A DNA stretch of 64,000 bases from the NCBI RefSeq assembly GCF_000092785.1, contig NC_014225.1, forward strand, positions 1,625,340 to 1,689,339. Reading direction: 5' to 3'. The position numbers and the translations under genes were made by a program. A model generated the notes under the pieces. That model was not told where the DNA came from. It made no database searches and saw only the letters and a list, made by a program, of their open reading frames with translations. The stretch comes from Waddlia chondrophila WSU 86-1044. GTDB taxonomy: Bacteria > Chlamydiota > Chlamydiia > Chlamydiales > Waddliaceae. This document shows, piece after piece, positions 26,038 to 33,748 of the stretch (position 1 is the stretch's first letter; each line of letters begins with the position of its first letter).

Positions 26038-27154
26038 CCCCTAAAACTGCATCTTAGGGGGTGGCGGGAGCCCCCATTGCTCGGAATCTATCTCCAACTC
26101 GAGATCTAAAACAACTCCCTAAAGAGCTCCCAGGATCTAGACCCGATAAAGTACGGAAAAACCCAAAAATTGCTTGACGGAACTCATAGAAATCCGAGTA
26201 GTACGTATTATAGACCACTGTTTCTTTCATCCACTTCCACAGTCGTTCGATTGGGTTCAAGTTTGGGCTATAGGGAGGGAGAAAGTGGAGTTGAATTTTA
26301 GAATTTTTTAGATATTTTGTAACCTCCCGGTTCCGATAATATGGGGCATTATCACAGAAAACGTGTATCCGGGTTTTCCCTGAATAATGTTGTTCAAGAG
26401 ACTGAAAAAAGCGGATAGTCGCATCAGCATTTAACGTTTTGTCCTCTTGAAGAAATACTTCGTAAGATAGGATATCAATGGAACCGGTCAAATTAAGTCT
26501 GGATCTACCTGTATTTGCAGGTATTAGTTTGTCTACACCTTTTTTAATCCATCCATATCCAAGTTGAACGTTGTGAATAGGGTGAACACCGTCCGTGAAG
26601 CAAATCGTTTCATCACCAGGAAGATTTGCCTTGAATTTTGCATATGCGTCGATCCATTTCTGCTGTTCATCTTTGTCGGCTTTTCCTGGCACAAGCTTGG
26701 GTTTTTTGTAAGAAAATCCATGTCTTTTAAGCCAAGATGTCATTCCTGGTATCGAATAATGATGGCCAAATCTCACGTTCACATATGCAACAATGCTGGT
26801 AACGTGGAGATAGGTGTATTCAAGCAAGTGCTTCTCGAGCTCACTGGATTCTGAATCAGAAAGCTTTTCCATGCTGCCGCCACCTTCAGGCCGTAATTTT
26901 TTATGGCTCTGATATTCTTTGATATGATTACGAATAGCACCCTCAGAGAGTAGCAGAGCTTCGGCAATCTCCGGAAAGGTCCACCCTTTATCGTAAAGCA
27001 GTATTGCCTTAATACGATCGCAAATACGTCGATCTCTTTCGAATCGATGTTGTGCCTGAAGTTGTTCTCTTTCTTGTTTTGTGAGAAATTGCATGCTAAC
27101 AGCATGCTGGGAAGTCGATTTAGCAACAAGTAAAATTTTCATTCATGAACGGTA
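26006..27154 (-). mobile_element. IS630-family insertion sequence, copy 1 (1149 bp)
   Basis: Complete element with imperfect terminal inverted repeats starting TACCGTT at both ends and flanked by TA dinucleotides (26004-26005 and 27155-27156), the usual IS630/Tc1-type target duplication. One transposase fills it. Copy 2 (30661-31809) has the same length and differs by only three amino acids, so transposition is recent. It truncates an IS1634-like transposase on its right and a chlamydial gene on its left, which a single simple insertion cannot explain. Confidence 0.92.
26054..27142 (-). CDS. IS630-family transposase, copy 1
   Basis: 362 residues: an N-terminal double helix-turn-helix (RRICDRIKAILLYDKGWTFPEIAEALLLSEGAIRNHI; then SSELEKHLLEYTYLHVTSIVAYV) for end binding, followed by a DDE integrase-like core with candidate acidic residues in CFTDGVHP, VFCDNAPYYRN and PNLNPIERLWKWMKE. 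The frame is intact, so the enzyme may be active. It differs from copy 2 by Ile/Thr in HP(I/T)HN, Glu/Lys in SY(E/K)VF and Ser/Thr in GS(S/T)LG. The true start may be the internal ATG of MQFLTKQERE. Confidence 0.95.
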   Translation of the reverse strand: MKILLVAKSTSQHAVSMQFLTKQEREQLQAQHRFERDRRICDRIKAILLYDKGWTFPEIAEALLLSEGAIRNHIKEYQSHKKLRPEGGGSMEKLSDSESSELEKHLLEYTYLHVTSIVAYVNVRFGHHYSIPGMTSWLKRHGFSYKKPKLVPGKADKDEQQKWIDAYAKFKANLPGDETICFTDGVHPIHNVQLGYGWIKKGVDKLIPANTGRSRLNLTGSIDILSYEVFLQEDKTLNADATIRFFQSLEQHYSGKTRIHVFCDNAPYYRNREVTKYLKNSKIQLHFLPPYSPNLNPIERLWKWMKETVVYNTYYSDFYEFRQAIFGFFRTLSGLDPGSSLGSCFRSRVGDRFRAMGAPATP

Positions 27155-27632
27155 TATGATCCCTGCTATATCCCTTAGTAATTTTAATTCTGTGATCATC
27201 TTGTTCAAGGTCACTGTTATAATCACCATCAACATGAAAACTTGTTGAGTCAAGGTGTAGGCTGCTGATTTTAATGCCTAGAGTTTTTATAGCTTGAAGA
27301 GATATTGCACTGAATAAATCTGTCACACCCAAAGAAAAAAGCTTGTCAAGGGTTCTTCCGAGTACATTATTATCCACTTGTTCTGGGGAAACATCCGCTC
27401 CTATAAGATGTTCTAGAGGTTTATCTTCGAAGTATTCGGAGTATAAGTATAAAGTTCTTCCAATAAATCCTAACCCATTCATAATCATGCATTTGACACA
27501 CTGACCGAAAGTTAGATTCTTATTTGGATCCTGATCTCCACAAGCCTTGTCAACCTGCTCCACGAGACCAATTTCATCACACATTCCTGCGACAAGACCC
27601 AGATGATCAATATTTGTTGTTGCTAATTCCAT
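27155..27632 (-). pseudogene. IS1634-like transposase, 3'-truncated
   Basis: About 160 N-terminal residues of a transposase whose opening (ELATTNIDHLGLVAGMCDEIGLVEQVDKA) matches the DUF4277 start of IS1634-family enzymes, continuing to LDSTSFHVDGDYNSD (first catalytic Asp region) and ITKGYSRDH. The frame then runs into IS630 copy 1; such enzymes are normally over 450 residues. No remaining C-terminal part is seen on the far side of the IS or elsewhere in this window, so it was lost in a later rearrangement. The frame opens with TTG; ATG at 27632 is preferred. Confidence 0.8.
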
Positions 27633-27752
27633 AGGCAAAGAATTTAGCAGATTTTTTCAGAAAATCAAAATTGAAATTTAAGGGTGACAAATGACGGTTA
27701 CATTAATAAAAAACATTTATAAATAATTTAAAATTAATTATTTTAGACATTC

Positions 27753-29000
27753 ATGCAAGTAACTCCCAGAAATTTTTTTACAGACTTTATGTTGGATCCT
27801 TTTTCCGAGAGAATCAGTAAAACAGACCGCAAAATCTGTTTTCTCGCATCATTCATCCTGGGATTATTCACAGCAGGACTTATCCATCTTAGCATGGCAA
27901 TTTATAACTGGGCTGCCCGAAACATTGAAAACCACACCCGTGCACAAAGCGCGGGGGAAGGGCACAACCATCCCACCGTCCACTCTTCACATCGCCGCAC
28001 CCCATCTGCAAATCAAAGAGATATCGAGATGATTCGACGCGAGTTGGAAAATACATTAGAAGCTCTCGAAGAACAAATCACAGACGACACTCAGCTGCAC
28101 GATTTTAAAAAACTATCCCACCAAATTTTTGACAACTCTTCCCTACTGATCACCGAATGTGCAGAAGAGTCTGAGCTGCGTCGATCCATCATTGAAAGCA
28201 CCAAGGACGAGCTCGGCGGATTGATCTCAACTGCTATTGGAGTCAAAGATATTCCAGAAGCGCAAAACTCTTTCAATCTGGCAAAGTGGATACATGAGGT
28301 TTCCAGTTTCATCCGCAAAGGAAGGCATCGTTACAAACCTGAAATGCAAGATGAACTTGACGCCATTTTGAAAAGTGGGCTAGACGTCAATACAAGAGCT
28401 GATTTATGGTTGAAGGGAACTGTTCTTCACCATTTAGCAAAATTAGGGAGCCCAAGTGAATTCGTCTCCATTATTGCGGACAACGGAATCAATTTTGATA
28501 TTCAGGACGATTGGGGCAATACCGCGCTTGTTTGGGCAATTGCAAATGGAAATAACAGCATGGCTTCAGAAATCCTTAACTATCATCAAAATTTGGATAT
28601 CGAATGCCACGGTAATCCTGCACTGCACCTGACCATCGCCAAAGGGTATAAGGACCGCACAAGAGACGGAAAACATCTGACTGTTTCTAATCTTCAACTT
28701 GTCCGGAAATTGGTCGATAATGGTGCAAGTCCAAATCTGATAAATAGAAATGGATACACAGCTCTTCACCTAGCTTGCATTCGCCGCGATCCTGGAATGA
28801 TTCAAGCACTGCTTGACAAGGGAGGGGATTTGTCTCTCGAAACGCGCGATGGAAGGACCTGTAGAGAACTGCTGGAATGTACATTCGAAGAAGCAAAGGC
28901 AATCATCGAAAAGATTACTCCGCCCTACCTTCTGCCAAAAGAGGATTTCGACAACGGCTATCTGGCGTGCGTGAGCCTCCTTAACCAGGATATTTCATAA
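27753..29000 (+). CDS. Ankyrin-repeat protein with N-terminal membrane segment
   Basis: 415 residues. A hydrophobic stretch at about 30-52 (CFLASFILGLFTAGLIHLSMAIY) gives one or two membrane passes near the N-terminus. Residues about 70-190 are helical and charged. From about 220 come four to five ankyrin repeats: TVLHHLAKLGSPSEFVSIIADNG, GNTALVWAIANGNNSMASEIL, PALHLTIAKG...LQLVRKLVDNGASPN, GYTALHLACIRRDPGMIQALLDKG. Ankyrin proteins in intracellular bacteria often bind host proteins after secretion; that is inferred, and no secretion signal is certain. No clear SD; ATG at 27789 is an alternative. A strong terminator follows. It lies inside the composite-like segment. Confidence 0.88.
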   Translation: MQVTPRNFFTDFMLDPFSERISKTDRKICFLASFILGLFTAGLIHLSMAIYNWAARNIENHTRAQSAGEGHNHPTVHSSHRRTPSANQRDIEMIRRELENTLEALEEQITDDTQLHDFKKLSHQIFDNSSLLITECAEESELRRSIIESTKDELGGLISTAIGVKDIPEAQNSFNLAKWIHEVSSFIRKGRHRYKPEMQDELDAILKSGLDVNTRADLWLKGTVLHHLAKLGSPSEFVSIIADNGINFDIQDDWGNTALVWAIANGNNSMASEILNYHQNLDIECHGNPALHLTIAKGYKDRTRDGKHLTVSNLQLVRKLVDNGASPNLINRNGYTALHLACIRRDPGMIQALLDKGGDLSLETRDGRTCRELLECTFEEAKAIIEKITPPYLLPKEDFDNGYLACVSLLNQDIS

Positions 29001-29018
29001 ACTCTCGAGAAACATAAG

Positions 29019-29051
29019 GTGATCTCTCATGCATGAGAGATCACACTTTTT
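29019..29051 (+). terminator. Terminator of the ankyrin gene
   Basis: The 26-base perfect palindrome 29019-29044 (half-site GTGATCTCTCATG) is followed by ACTTTTT on the plus strand, 18 bases after the ankyrin stop codon. It also separates that gene from the convergent coiled-coil gene. Confidence 0.8.
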
Positions 29052-29055
29052 CCGT

Positions 29056-30315
29056 TTAAACTTTATCAGTAAAAAATAAGTTCAGAAACCCATTCCAAGC
29101 GGATCGGAAAAATCCTCCAATCGCATTGATCACTCCGCTGAACCACGAAATTTTCTTCTTTCTTTCCGCATTCACTTCAACGGGATCTTCCCTACGATCA
29201 TTTAGCTCTTCCTCTTCTTCGATCTTTTGAGCTCCATTTAGACCTAGAAGCTGGTGATCATCAACTAAATCTTCAACTAAATCTAAATCAGGGGCATCAT
29301 GGACGAGTGGTTTCTCTTGAAGATCATTTAGCTCTTCCTCTTCTTCGATCTTTTGAGCTCCATTTAGACCTAGAAGCTGGTGATCATCAACTAAATCTTC
29401 AACTAAATCTAAATCAGGGGCATCATGGACGAGTGGTTTCTCTTGAAGATCACTTAATTGCTCATTGATCTCATTTCTTCTTATTAAAAATTTTTCATCC
29501 AATTCTTCAAGACATTCATAGATTCTATCAATATCATCATATTTATTCAAACAATTACGATAATTATTTCCATTTTCAAATAGCATTTGAAATTTAATCT
29601 CCGACAACGAAGTGTTATTCTCTCTTCCTTTTCTAATCTCTTTTATCGCTTGAAGAACATTTTGCAAAGATTCTCGACCATTTGGAGAAATATTTTTTTT
29701 CAACCTTTCTTCGATCCGCTTAATGATTCCATTCAGCATCTCCTCATTTATGAGAGTTTGGAAAAAATATTCCTCCTTTTCTTGGATTCCCTTCTGAATT
29801 TCCTCAAGCTCTTCCGTCAACATTTTAATTGTATACTCATCGGAAGCTAAATACGCTTGCTTCCTCTCTTTTTCCTCGCATGTCAAGAACCGTTTTTCTT
29901 CGAGCTTACCAAATAATTTCCATATTTTATCATCATTGACTTCCCCAGAATGGATGTAATCTTGCTCCGATTGCACTCCCAATTTATGATAGAGATAAGC
30001 TTTTACACATTCTTGCTTCTCTGCATCCGATCCGAAAAGAGCAGCAGAAAACTCACGAATCCTATATAGAATGTGATCTCTTCTCCACACAAATTCATTC
30101 TGAGCAGAACAATTCCCGAATCCTTGAAAAAATTTATGACTCTTAGAATCATAAAAGAGCTTCGCCCCATTCCTGCATAAATCCATATTTTTGCTAAAAA
30201 GATCACTTAAGTCTCTATATCTATCAATTGCAGGCTTTACATGACTTTCGTATTGGCTGTTGTTATATTGTTGATAAAGATACTCTCTTCCTAAACGAAT
30301 ATTATCCTTATTCAT
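29056..30315 (-). CDS. Coiled-coil acidic protein with 42-residue tandem duplication
   Basis: Unrecognised 419-residue protein. Residues 1-270 are helical and highly charged with long heptad-like stretches (for example KMLTEELEEIQKGIQEKEEYFFQTL, ERLKKNISPNGRESLQ). Two identical 42-residue units follow (LNDLQEKPLVHDAPDLDL... ending KIEEEEE; coding DNA 29196-29447). The C-terminus has a short amphipathic or hydrophobic end, WFSGVINAIGGFFRSAWNGFLNLFF, possibly membrane-associating. SD AGGT precedes the ATG. It is more AT-rich than neighbouring core genes. Inside the composite-like segment, convergent with the ankyrin gene. It could be a secreted or inclusion-membrane-associated protein; unproven. 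Confidence 0.75.
   Translation of the reverse strand: MNKDNIRLGREYLYQQYNNSQYESHVKPAIDRYRDLSDLFSKNMDLCRNGAKLFYDSKSHKFFQGFGNCSAQNEFVWRRDHILYRIREFSAALFGSDAEKQECVKAYLYHKLGVQSEQDYIHSGEVNDDKIWKLFGKLEEKRFLTCEEKERKQAYLASDEYTIKMLTEELEEIQKGIQEKEEYFFQTLINEEMLNGIIKRIEERLKKNISPNGRESLQNVLQAIKEIRKGRENNTSLSEIKFQMLFENGNNYRNCLNKYDDIDRIYECLEELDEKFLIRRNEINEQLSDLQEKPLVHDAPDLDLVEDLVDDHQLLGLNGAQKIEEEEELNDLQEKPLVHDAPDLDLVEDLVDDHQLLGLNGAQKIEEEEELNDRREDPVEVNAERKKKISWFSGVINAIGGFFRSAWNGFLNLFFTDKV
29196..29447. repeat. Perfect 126-bp tandem duplication inside a CDS
   Basis: Units 29196-29321 and 29322-29447 appear identical by eye, keep frame (42 codons each) and are followed by a partial third start (GATCA at 29448). 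Identity at every third-codon position points to very recent duplication, likely variable in copy number between isolates. Confidence 0.93.
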
Positions 30316-30381
30316 AATAAAACCTCATTTTTTTTAAGACTAACACAAAATAATTAAGCAATTATAAAGATCTTTCAATTA

Positions 30382-30529
30382 TACCGTTTATTATTCGAAT
30401 ACGTCGATCTCTTTCGAATCGATGTTGTGCCTGAAGTTGTTCTCTTTCTTGTTTTGTGAGAAATTGCATGCTAACAGCATGCTGGGAAGTCGATTTAGCA
30501 ACAAGTAAAATTTTCATTCATGAACGGTA
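30382..30529 (-). mobile_element. 148-bp internally deleted IS630 derivative (MITE-like)
   Basis: Both ends of the 1149-bp element are kept: TACCGTTTATTATTCGAA (left, 30382) and the 5' region of the transposase gene through TTCATTCATGAACGGTA (to 30529). The middle, about 1 kb, is missing; the junction near 30399 shares the bases AA with both parents. TA dinucleotides flank it (30380-30381, 30530-30531). It cannot encode transposase but should be mobilisable in trans. Confidence 0.9.
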
Positions 30530-30530
30530 T

Positions 30531-30575
30531 AAGTTGAATTTCATTTGCACTAGTAACAATTTTAAAATCAGACAT
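30531..30575 (-). pseudogene. 5' end of the IS-split gene
   Basis: ATG at 30575 with GGGAG about 7 bases upstream starts a 15-codon native reading frame (MSDFKIVTSANEIQL) that runs straight into the deleted IS. Spliced at the TA to 26005 it continues as NNEKWHPVD in the frame of the gene fragment at 25543-26005. On its own it reads into the IS and stops at TGC TAA after 26 codons. Confidence 0.5.
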
Positions 30576-30660
30576 TAAAAACTCCCTTTATTTATTGTAA
30601 GGAATAATACCATAAATTACTTTTATTTTTCAAAAAAAAACAAACATGAGAGGGTGCCTA

Positions 30661-31809
30661 TACCGTTCATGAATGAAAATTTTACTTGTTGCTAAATCGA
30701 CTTCCCAGCATGCTGTTAGCATGCAATTTCTCACAAAACAAGAAAGAGAACAACTTCAGGCACAACATCGATTCGAAAGAGATCGACGTATTTGCGATCG
30801 TATTAAGGCAATACTGCTTTACGATAAAGGGTGGACCTTTCCGGAGATTGCCGAAGCTCTGCTACTCTCTGAGGGTGCTATTCGTAATCATATCAAAGAA
30901 TATCAGAGCCATAAAAAATTACGGCCTGAAGGTGGCGGCAGCATGGAAAAGCTTTCTGATTCAGAATCCAGTGAACTCGAGAAGCACTTGCTTGAATACA
31001 CCTATCTCCACGTTACCAGCATTGTTGCATATGTGAACGTGAGATTTGGCCATCATTATTCGATACCAGGAATGACATCTTGGCTTAAAAGACATGGATT
31101 TTCTTACAAAAAACCCAAGCTTGTGCCAGGAAAAGCCGACAAAGATGAACAGCAGAAATGGATCGACGCATATGCAAAATTCAAGGCAAATCTTCCTGGT
31201 GATGAAACGATTTGCTTCACGGACGGTGTTCACCCTACTCACAACGTTCAACTTGGATATGGATGGATTAAAAAAGGTGTAGACAAACTGATACCTGCAA
31301 ATACAGGTAGATCCAGACTTAATTTGACCGGTTCCATTGATATCCTATCTTACAAAGTATTTCTTCAAGAGGACAAAACGTTAAATGCTGATGCGACTAT
31401 CCGCTTTTTTCAGTCTCTTGAACAACATTATTCAGGGAAAACCCGGATACACGTTTTCTGTGATAATGCCCCATATTATCGGAACCGGGAGGTTACAAAA
31501 TATCTAAAAAATTCTAAAATTCAACTCCACTTTCTCCCTCCCTATAGCCCAAACTTGAACCCAATCGAACGACTGTGGAAGTGGATGAAAGAAACAGTGG
31601 TTTATAATACGTACTACTCGGATTTCTATGAGTTCCGTCAAGCAATTTTTGGGTTTTTCCGTACTTTATCGGGTCTAGATCCTGGGAGCACTTTAGGGAG
31701 TTGTTTTAGATCTCGAGTTGGAGATAGATTCCGAGCAATGGGGGCTCCCGCCACCCCCTAAGATGCAGTTTTAGGAGATGTCAAATTTATTTTCGAATAA
31801 TAAACGGTA
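30661..31809 (+). mobile_element. IS630-family insertion sequence, copy 2 (1149 bp)
   Basis: Same length and ends as copy 1, opposite orientation, flanked by TA at 30659-30660 and 31810-31811. It sits in intergenic DNA; the flank AGAGGGTGCC is similar to a motif near 40038 and (inverted) near 3493, and the right flank contains the ATACCGAATC motif also present at 3416, so it landed in a dispersed intergenic repeat. The inverted pair with copy 1 could mediate inversion of about 3.5 kb. Confidence 0.92.
30673..31761 (+). CDS. IS630-family transposase, copy 2
   Basis: Intact 362-residue transposase, identical to copy 1 except for three residues (Thr, Lys and Thr at the Ile, Glu and Ser positions of copy 1). 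Same HTH regions and DDE core. Either copy could supply transposase to the 148-bp derivative. A CCTAA...TTAGG hairpin just after the stop may terminate its transcript. Confidence 0.95.
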   Translation: MKILLVAKSTSQHAVSMQFLTKQEREQLQAQHRFERDRRICDRIKAILLYDKGWTFPEIAEALLLSEGAIRNHIKEYQSHKKLRPEGGGSMEKLSDSESSELEKHLLEYTYLHVTSIVAYVNVRFGHHYSIPGMTSWLKRHGFSYKKPKLVPGKADKDEQQKWIDAYAKFKANLPGDETICFTDGVHPTHNVQLGYGWIKKGVDKLIPANTGRSRLNLTGSIDILSYKVFLQEDKTLNADATIRFFQSLEQHYSGKTRIHVFCDNAPYYRNREVTKYLKNSKIQLHFLPPYSPNLNPIERLWKWMKETVVYNTYYSDFYEFRQAIFGFFRTLSGLDPGSTLGSCFRSRVGDRFRAMGAPATP

Positions 31810-31870
31810 TACAAAAAGTCCGTATACCGAATCAACTCAAAAAATCGAAATTTCATATTTTTTTTAATCA

Positions 31871-33748
31871 CTATCGGTGTAAACCCTTCATTGCAAATTC
31901 TAACAACTTCAAATTTACCTGTGCTACCTCGGAAAGGAAGATGTATTTCCGTTTATTGAGATCGATCTTTCTTAAGTCCTTCTCTGCATCCGACAAAGAG
32001 TTCGTCGGATCGGATAAATCCTTGACCTCCTTATCCAAAACCTTTGTATATACCGCATTAAAGATCTCAAGCACTGCTTGAAAAGCTTCCTCATCAGCCA
32101 GTTCAACTTCAACTAATGAAGCGTAGGGCGTCTGCAACGGCTCGACATGCCCTTGCTTTTCGATCACATCGCGCATCTTTTCATTCTCTTCCTGCAAAAC
32201 CGACAAACTCTCCAAACAATGGATCAACCCCTCCCTTAATTGATCCATCAACTCTCTTACACTCTTTTGCGTCACTTGAGGCAAGACTGCCTGGTCAAGA
32301 GCTGCAGCGATACGGGATGGGAGCCGGTAAGATTTGACAAGATACTCATCGAAGACAACGCTTAAATTCTGATTTTCCACACCTTCAAACCCAAGCCCTC
32401 CTTCCGTCGCATTGATTAATTTGACATCAGGATGCTCTTTGGCAAAATCCGACACCCATTTCGACTCAGAAATCCATTTCCATAACGTATAAAGAGGACG
32501 GCCATTGATATCCTCTTTCAATAAGAGATCCTCACCAAGGGATTTTGGATCAATTTCATTCACTTCCACTGCATTGTCTTTCGAGATTACTCCGGGAGAA
32601 TAAAGCTTGCAGCCTGTGAAACCAAGATCCATGCCGACGAAAATGATAGGGCTGCACCCCATTCTGTAAGCAATCTCTAAAGAAAAATTGACAACATTCC
32701 TCCCCTCTTCAATTTCTTCCTCTTCAATTCCCAGTTTTTTTTCAAACCAGCCTGCAATTTCGTACCCTCCAGTTCCTGTTATGTAAAGTCTGGGTCCTTT
32801 AAGGAGATCCAATGCCTCCGGAAACAAACGCTGACGGTAAAAAAAAGGATAGTCCAATCTTGGAAGCTCTCTCAAGCGGTCGGCCTGCTTGGCATTAGGA
32901 TCGATTCCCACACCGAAATGGGGGCTCACTCCAGCATGAAGCATCGCATTCAAGGAAGAACTTCCCCCAAAAATCAACGCTTTGTTCTTCATGTTTTTCA
33001 ACGTTTTCAAACTGTTTTCCAAAGACGGCCCCGCCCCGCAAATGATTGCCGGAACCCGTTTGAATTTTCCGAACAGGCGATTGCCAAGAAGCGCCTGGTC
33101 CCACTTGAGCACATTCATATAAAAATTTCGATAAAATGCCGCACCATACTCCAGATACTCTTCTAACAGGCTGTATTTTGTCTGCATATCATAGGTCAGC
33201 CGGTGCTTTAACTCCTCGAAAAAACGAGCGCGGTATTTTTGATACGCTTGAGAAGGAAAAATTTTAAACGACCGTCCATAATAATGCCAAAATAGCTCGT
33301 TGAAGATCATATCGGCATCTTCGAGATTCTTTACGTAGGTCAGCTGAACCTGGCTGTGATTAAGAAGCTCGGAAGCTGTCTCGGTTTCAAAAAAACGGTA
33401 GATCACTCCAAGATTATCTTCCAAAAAGATCAGGCGCCTTGCCTCTTTTTCTTTTAGCCACTCTTTTGCAGCAAGAAAGTCATATCCCAAACCCACTCCG
33501 TAGATGAACACAATCTCTGTATCTTCAATCGCAAATGACTTAAGCCTTTCCCTGGATTCGCCTAAAGGATCACTCAAGGAATGGTAAGAAAAGGAAAAGT
33601 TTCCATCTTCATAGCGAAGCGCATCCGATTGTTTGGATAAAAGAAGATGATCCACTTCAACAAACTGCAGCCAAATCGCCTCTTTAGGGTGGGAGTGGGA
33701 CCAAAGGGCCATATTTTCTTGTAGACGTTCTTCAGTTTTCCTGGTCAT
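31871..33748 (-). CDS. Maf/DUF115 glycosyltransferase-like protein, no MORN repeats
   Basis: Third gene of a run of Maf-like genes. In flagellated bacteria Maf proteins move nonulosonic acids onto flagellin Ser/Thr. The 625 residues show the Maf N-terminal region (FIYGVGLGYDFLAAKEWLKEKEARRLIFLEDNLG) and the DUF115 core VPAIICGAGPSLENSLKTLKNMKNKALIFGGSSSLNAMLHAGVSPHFGVGIDPN, then VGMDLGFTGCKLYSPG and NATEGGLGFEGVE. Unlike its two upstream paralogues it lacks the MORN tail, ending in a helical domain. The start could be TTG 33754 or ATG 33748; paralogue starts favour ATG. It overlaps the upstream gene by 17 bases. Archaeal DUF115 members are pterin kinases, a less likely alternative. Confidence 0.85.
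   Translation of the reverse strand: MTRKTEERLQENMALWSHSHPKEAIWLQFVEVDHLLLSKQSDALRYEDGNFSFSYHSLSDPLGESRERLKSFAIEDTEIVFIYGVGLGYDFLAAKEWLKEKEARRLIFLEDNLGVIYRFFETETASELLNHSQVQLTYVKNLEDADMIFNELFWHYYGRSFKIFPSQAYQKYRARFFEELKHRLTYDMQTKYSLLEEYLEYGAAFYRNFYMNVLKWDQALLGNRLFGKFKRVPAIICGAGPSLENSLKTLKNMKNKALIFGGSSSLNAMLHAGVSPHFGVGIDPNAKQADRLRELPRLDYPFFYRQRLFPEALDLLKGPRLYITGTGGYEIAGWFEKKLGIEEEEIEEGRNVVNFSLEIAYRMGCSPIIFVGMDLGFTGCKLYSPGVISKDNAVEVNEIDPKSLGEDLLLKEDINGRPLYTLWKWISESKWVSDFAKEHPDVKLINATEGGLGFEGVENQNLSVVFDEYLVKSYRLPSRIAAALDQAVLPQVTQKSVRELMDQLREGLIHCLESLSVLQEENEKMRDVIEKQGHVEPLQTPYASLVEVELADEEAFQAVLEIFNAVYTKVLDKEVKDLSDPTNSLSDAEKDLRKIDLNKRKYIFLSEVAQVNLKLLEFAMKGLHR

Larger units (their letters stand above)
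26006..30529. mobile_element. Composite-transposon-like segment bounded by IS630 copies (4.5 kb)
   Basis: The left end is full IS630 copy 1 and the right end is its 148-bp deleted derivative; both have the same orientation, and the outer boundaries are TACCGTT ends flanked by TA (26004-26005 and 30530-30531). Inside are an IS1634-like remnant, the ankyrin gene and the coiled-coil gene. Removing 26006-30529 plus one TA joins the upstream gene start at 30575 to 26005 in frame. I infer that the whole unit inserted into that gene as one piece. Confidence 0.55.

Noticed and set aside
29196-29447. CRISPR array
   Set aside because: Two adjacent 126-bp coding units without spacers are a tandem gene duplication, not a CRISPR.
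30686-31036. Second overlapping ORF in the IS630 copies (116 codons, +1 frame)
   Set aside because: Both IS copies have an uninterrupted 362-codon transposase with both HTH and DDE regions, so no frameshifted second product is needed; the ORF is a shadow.
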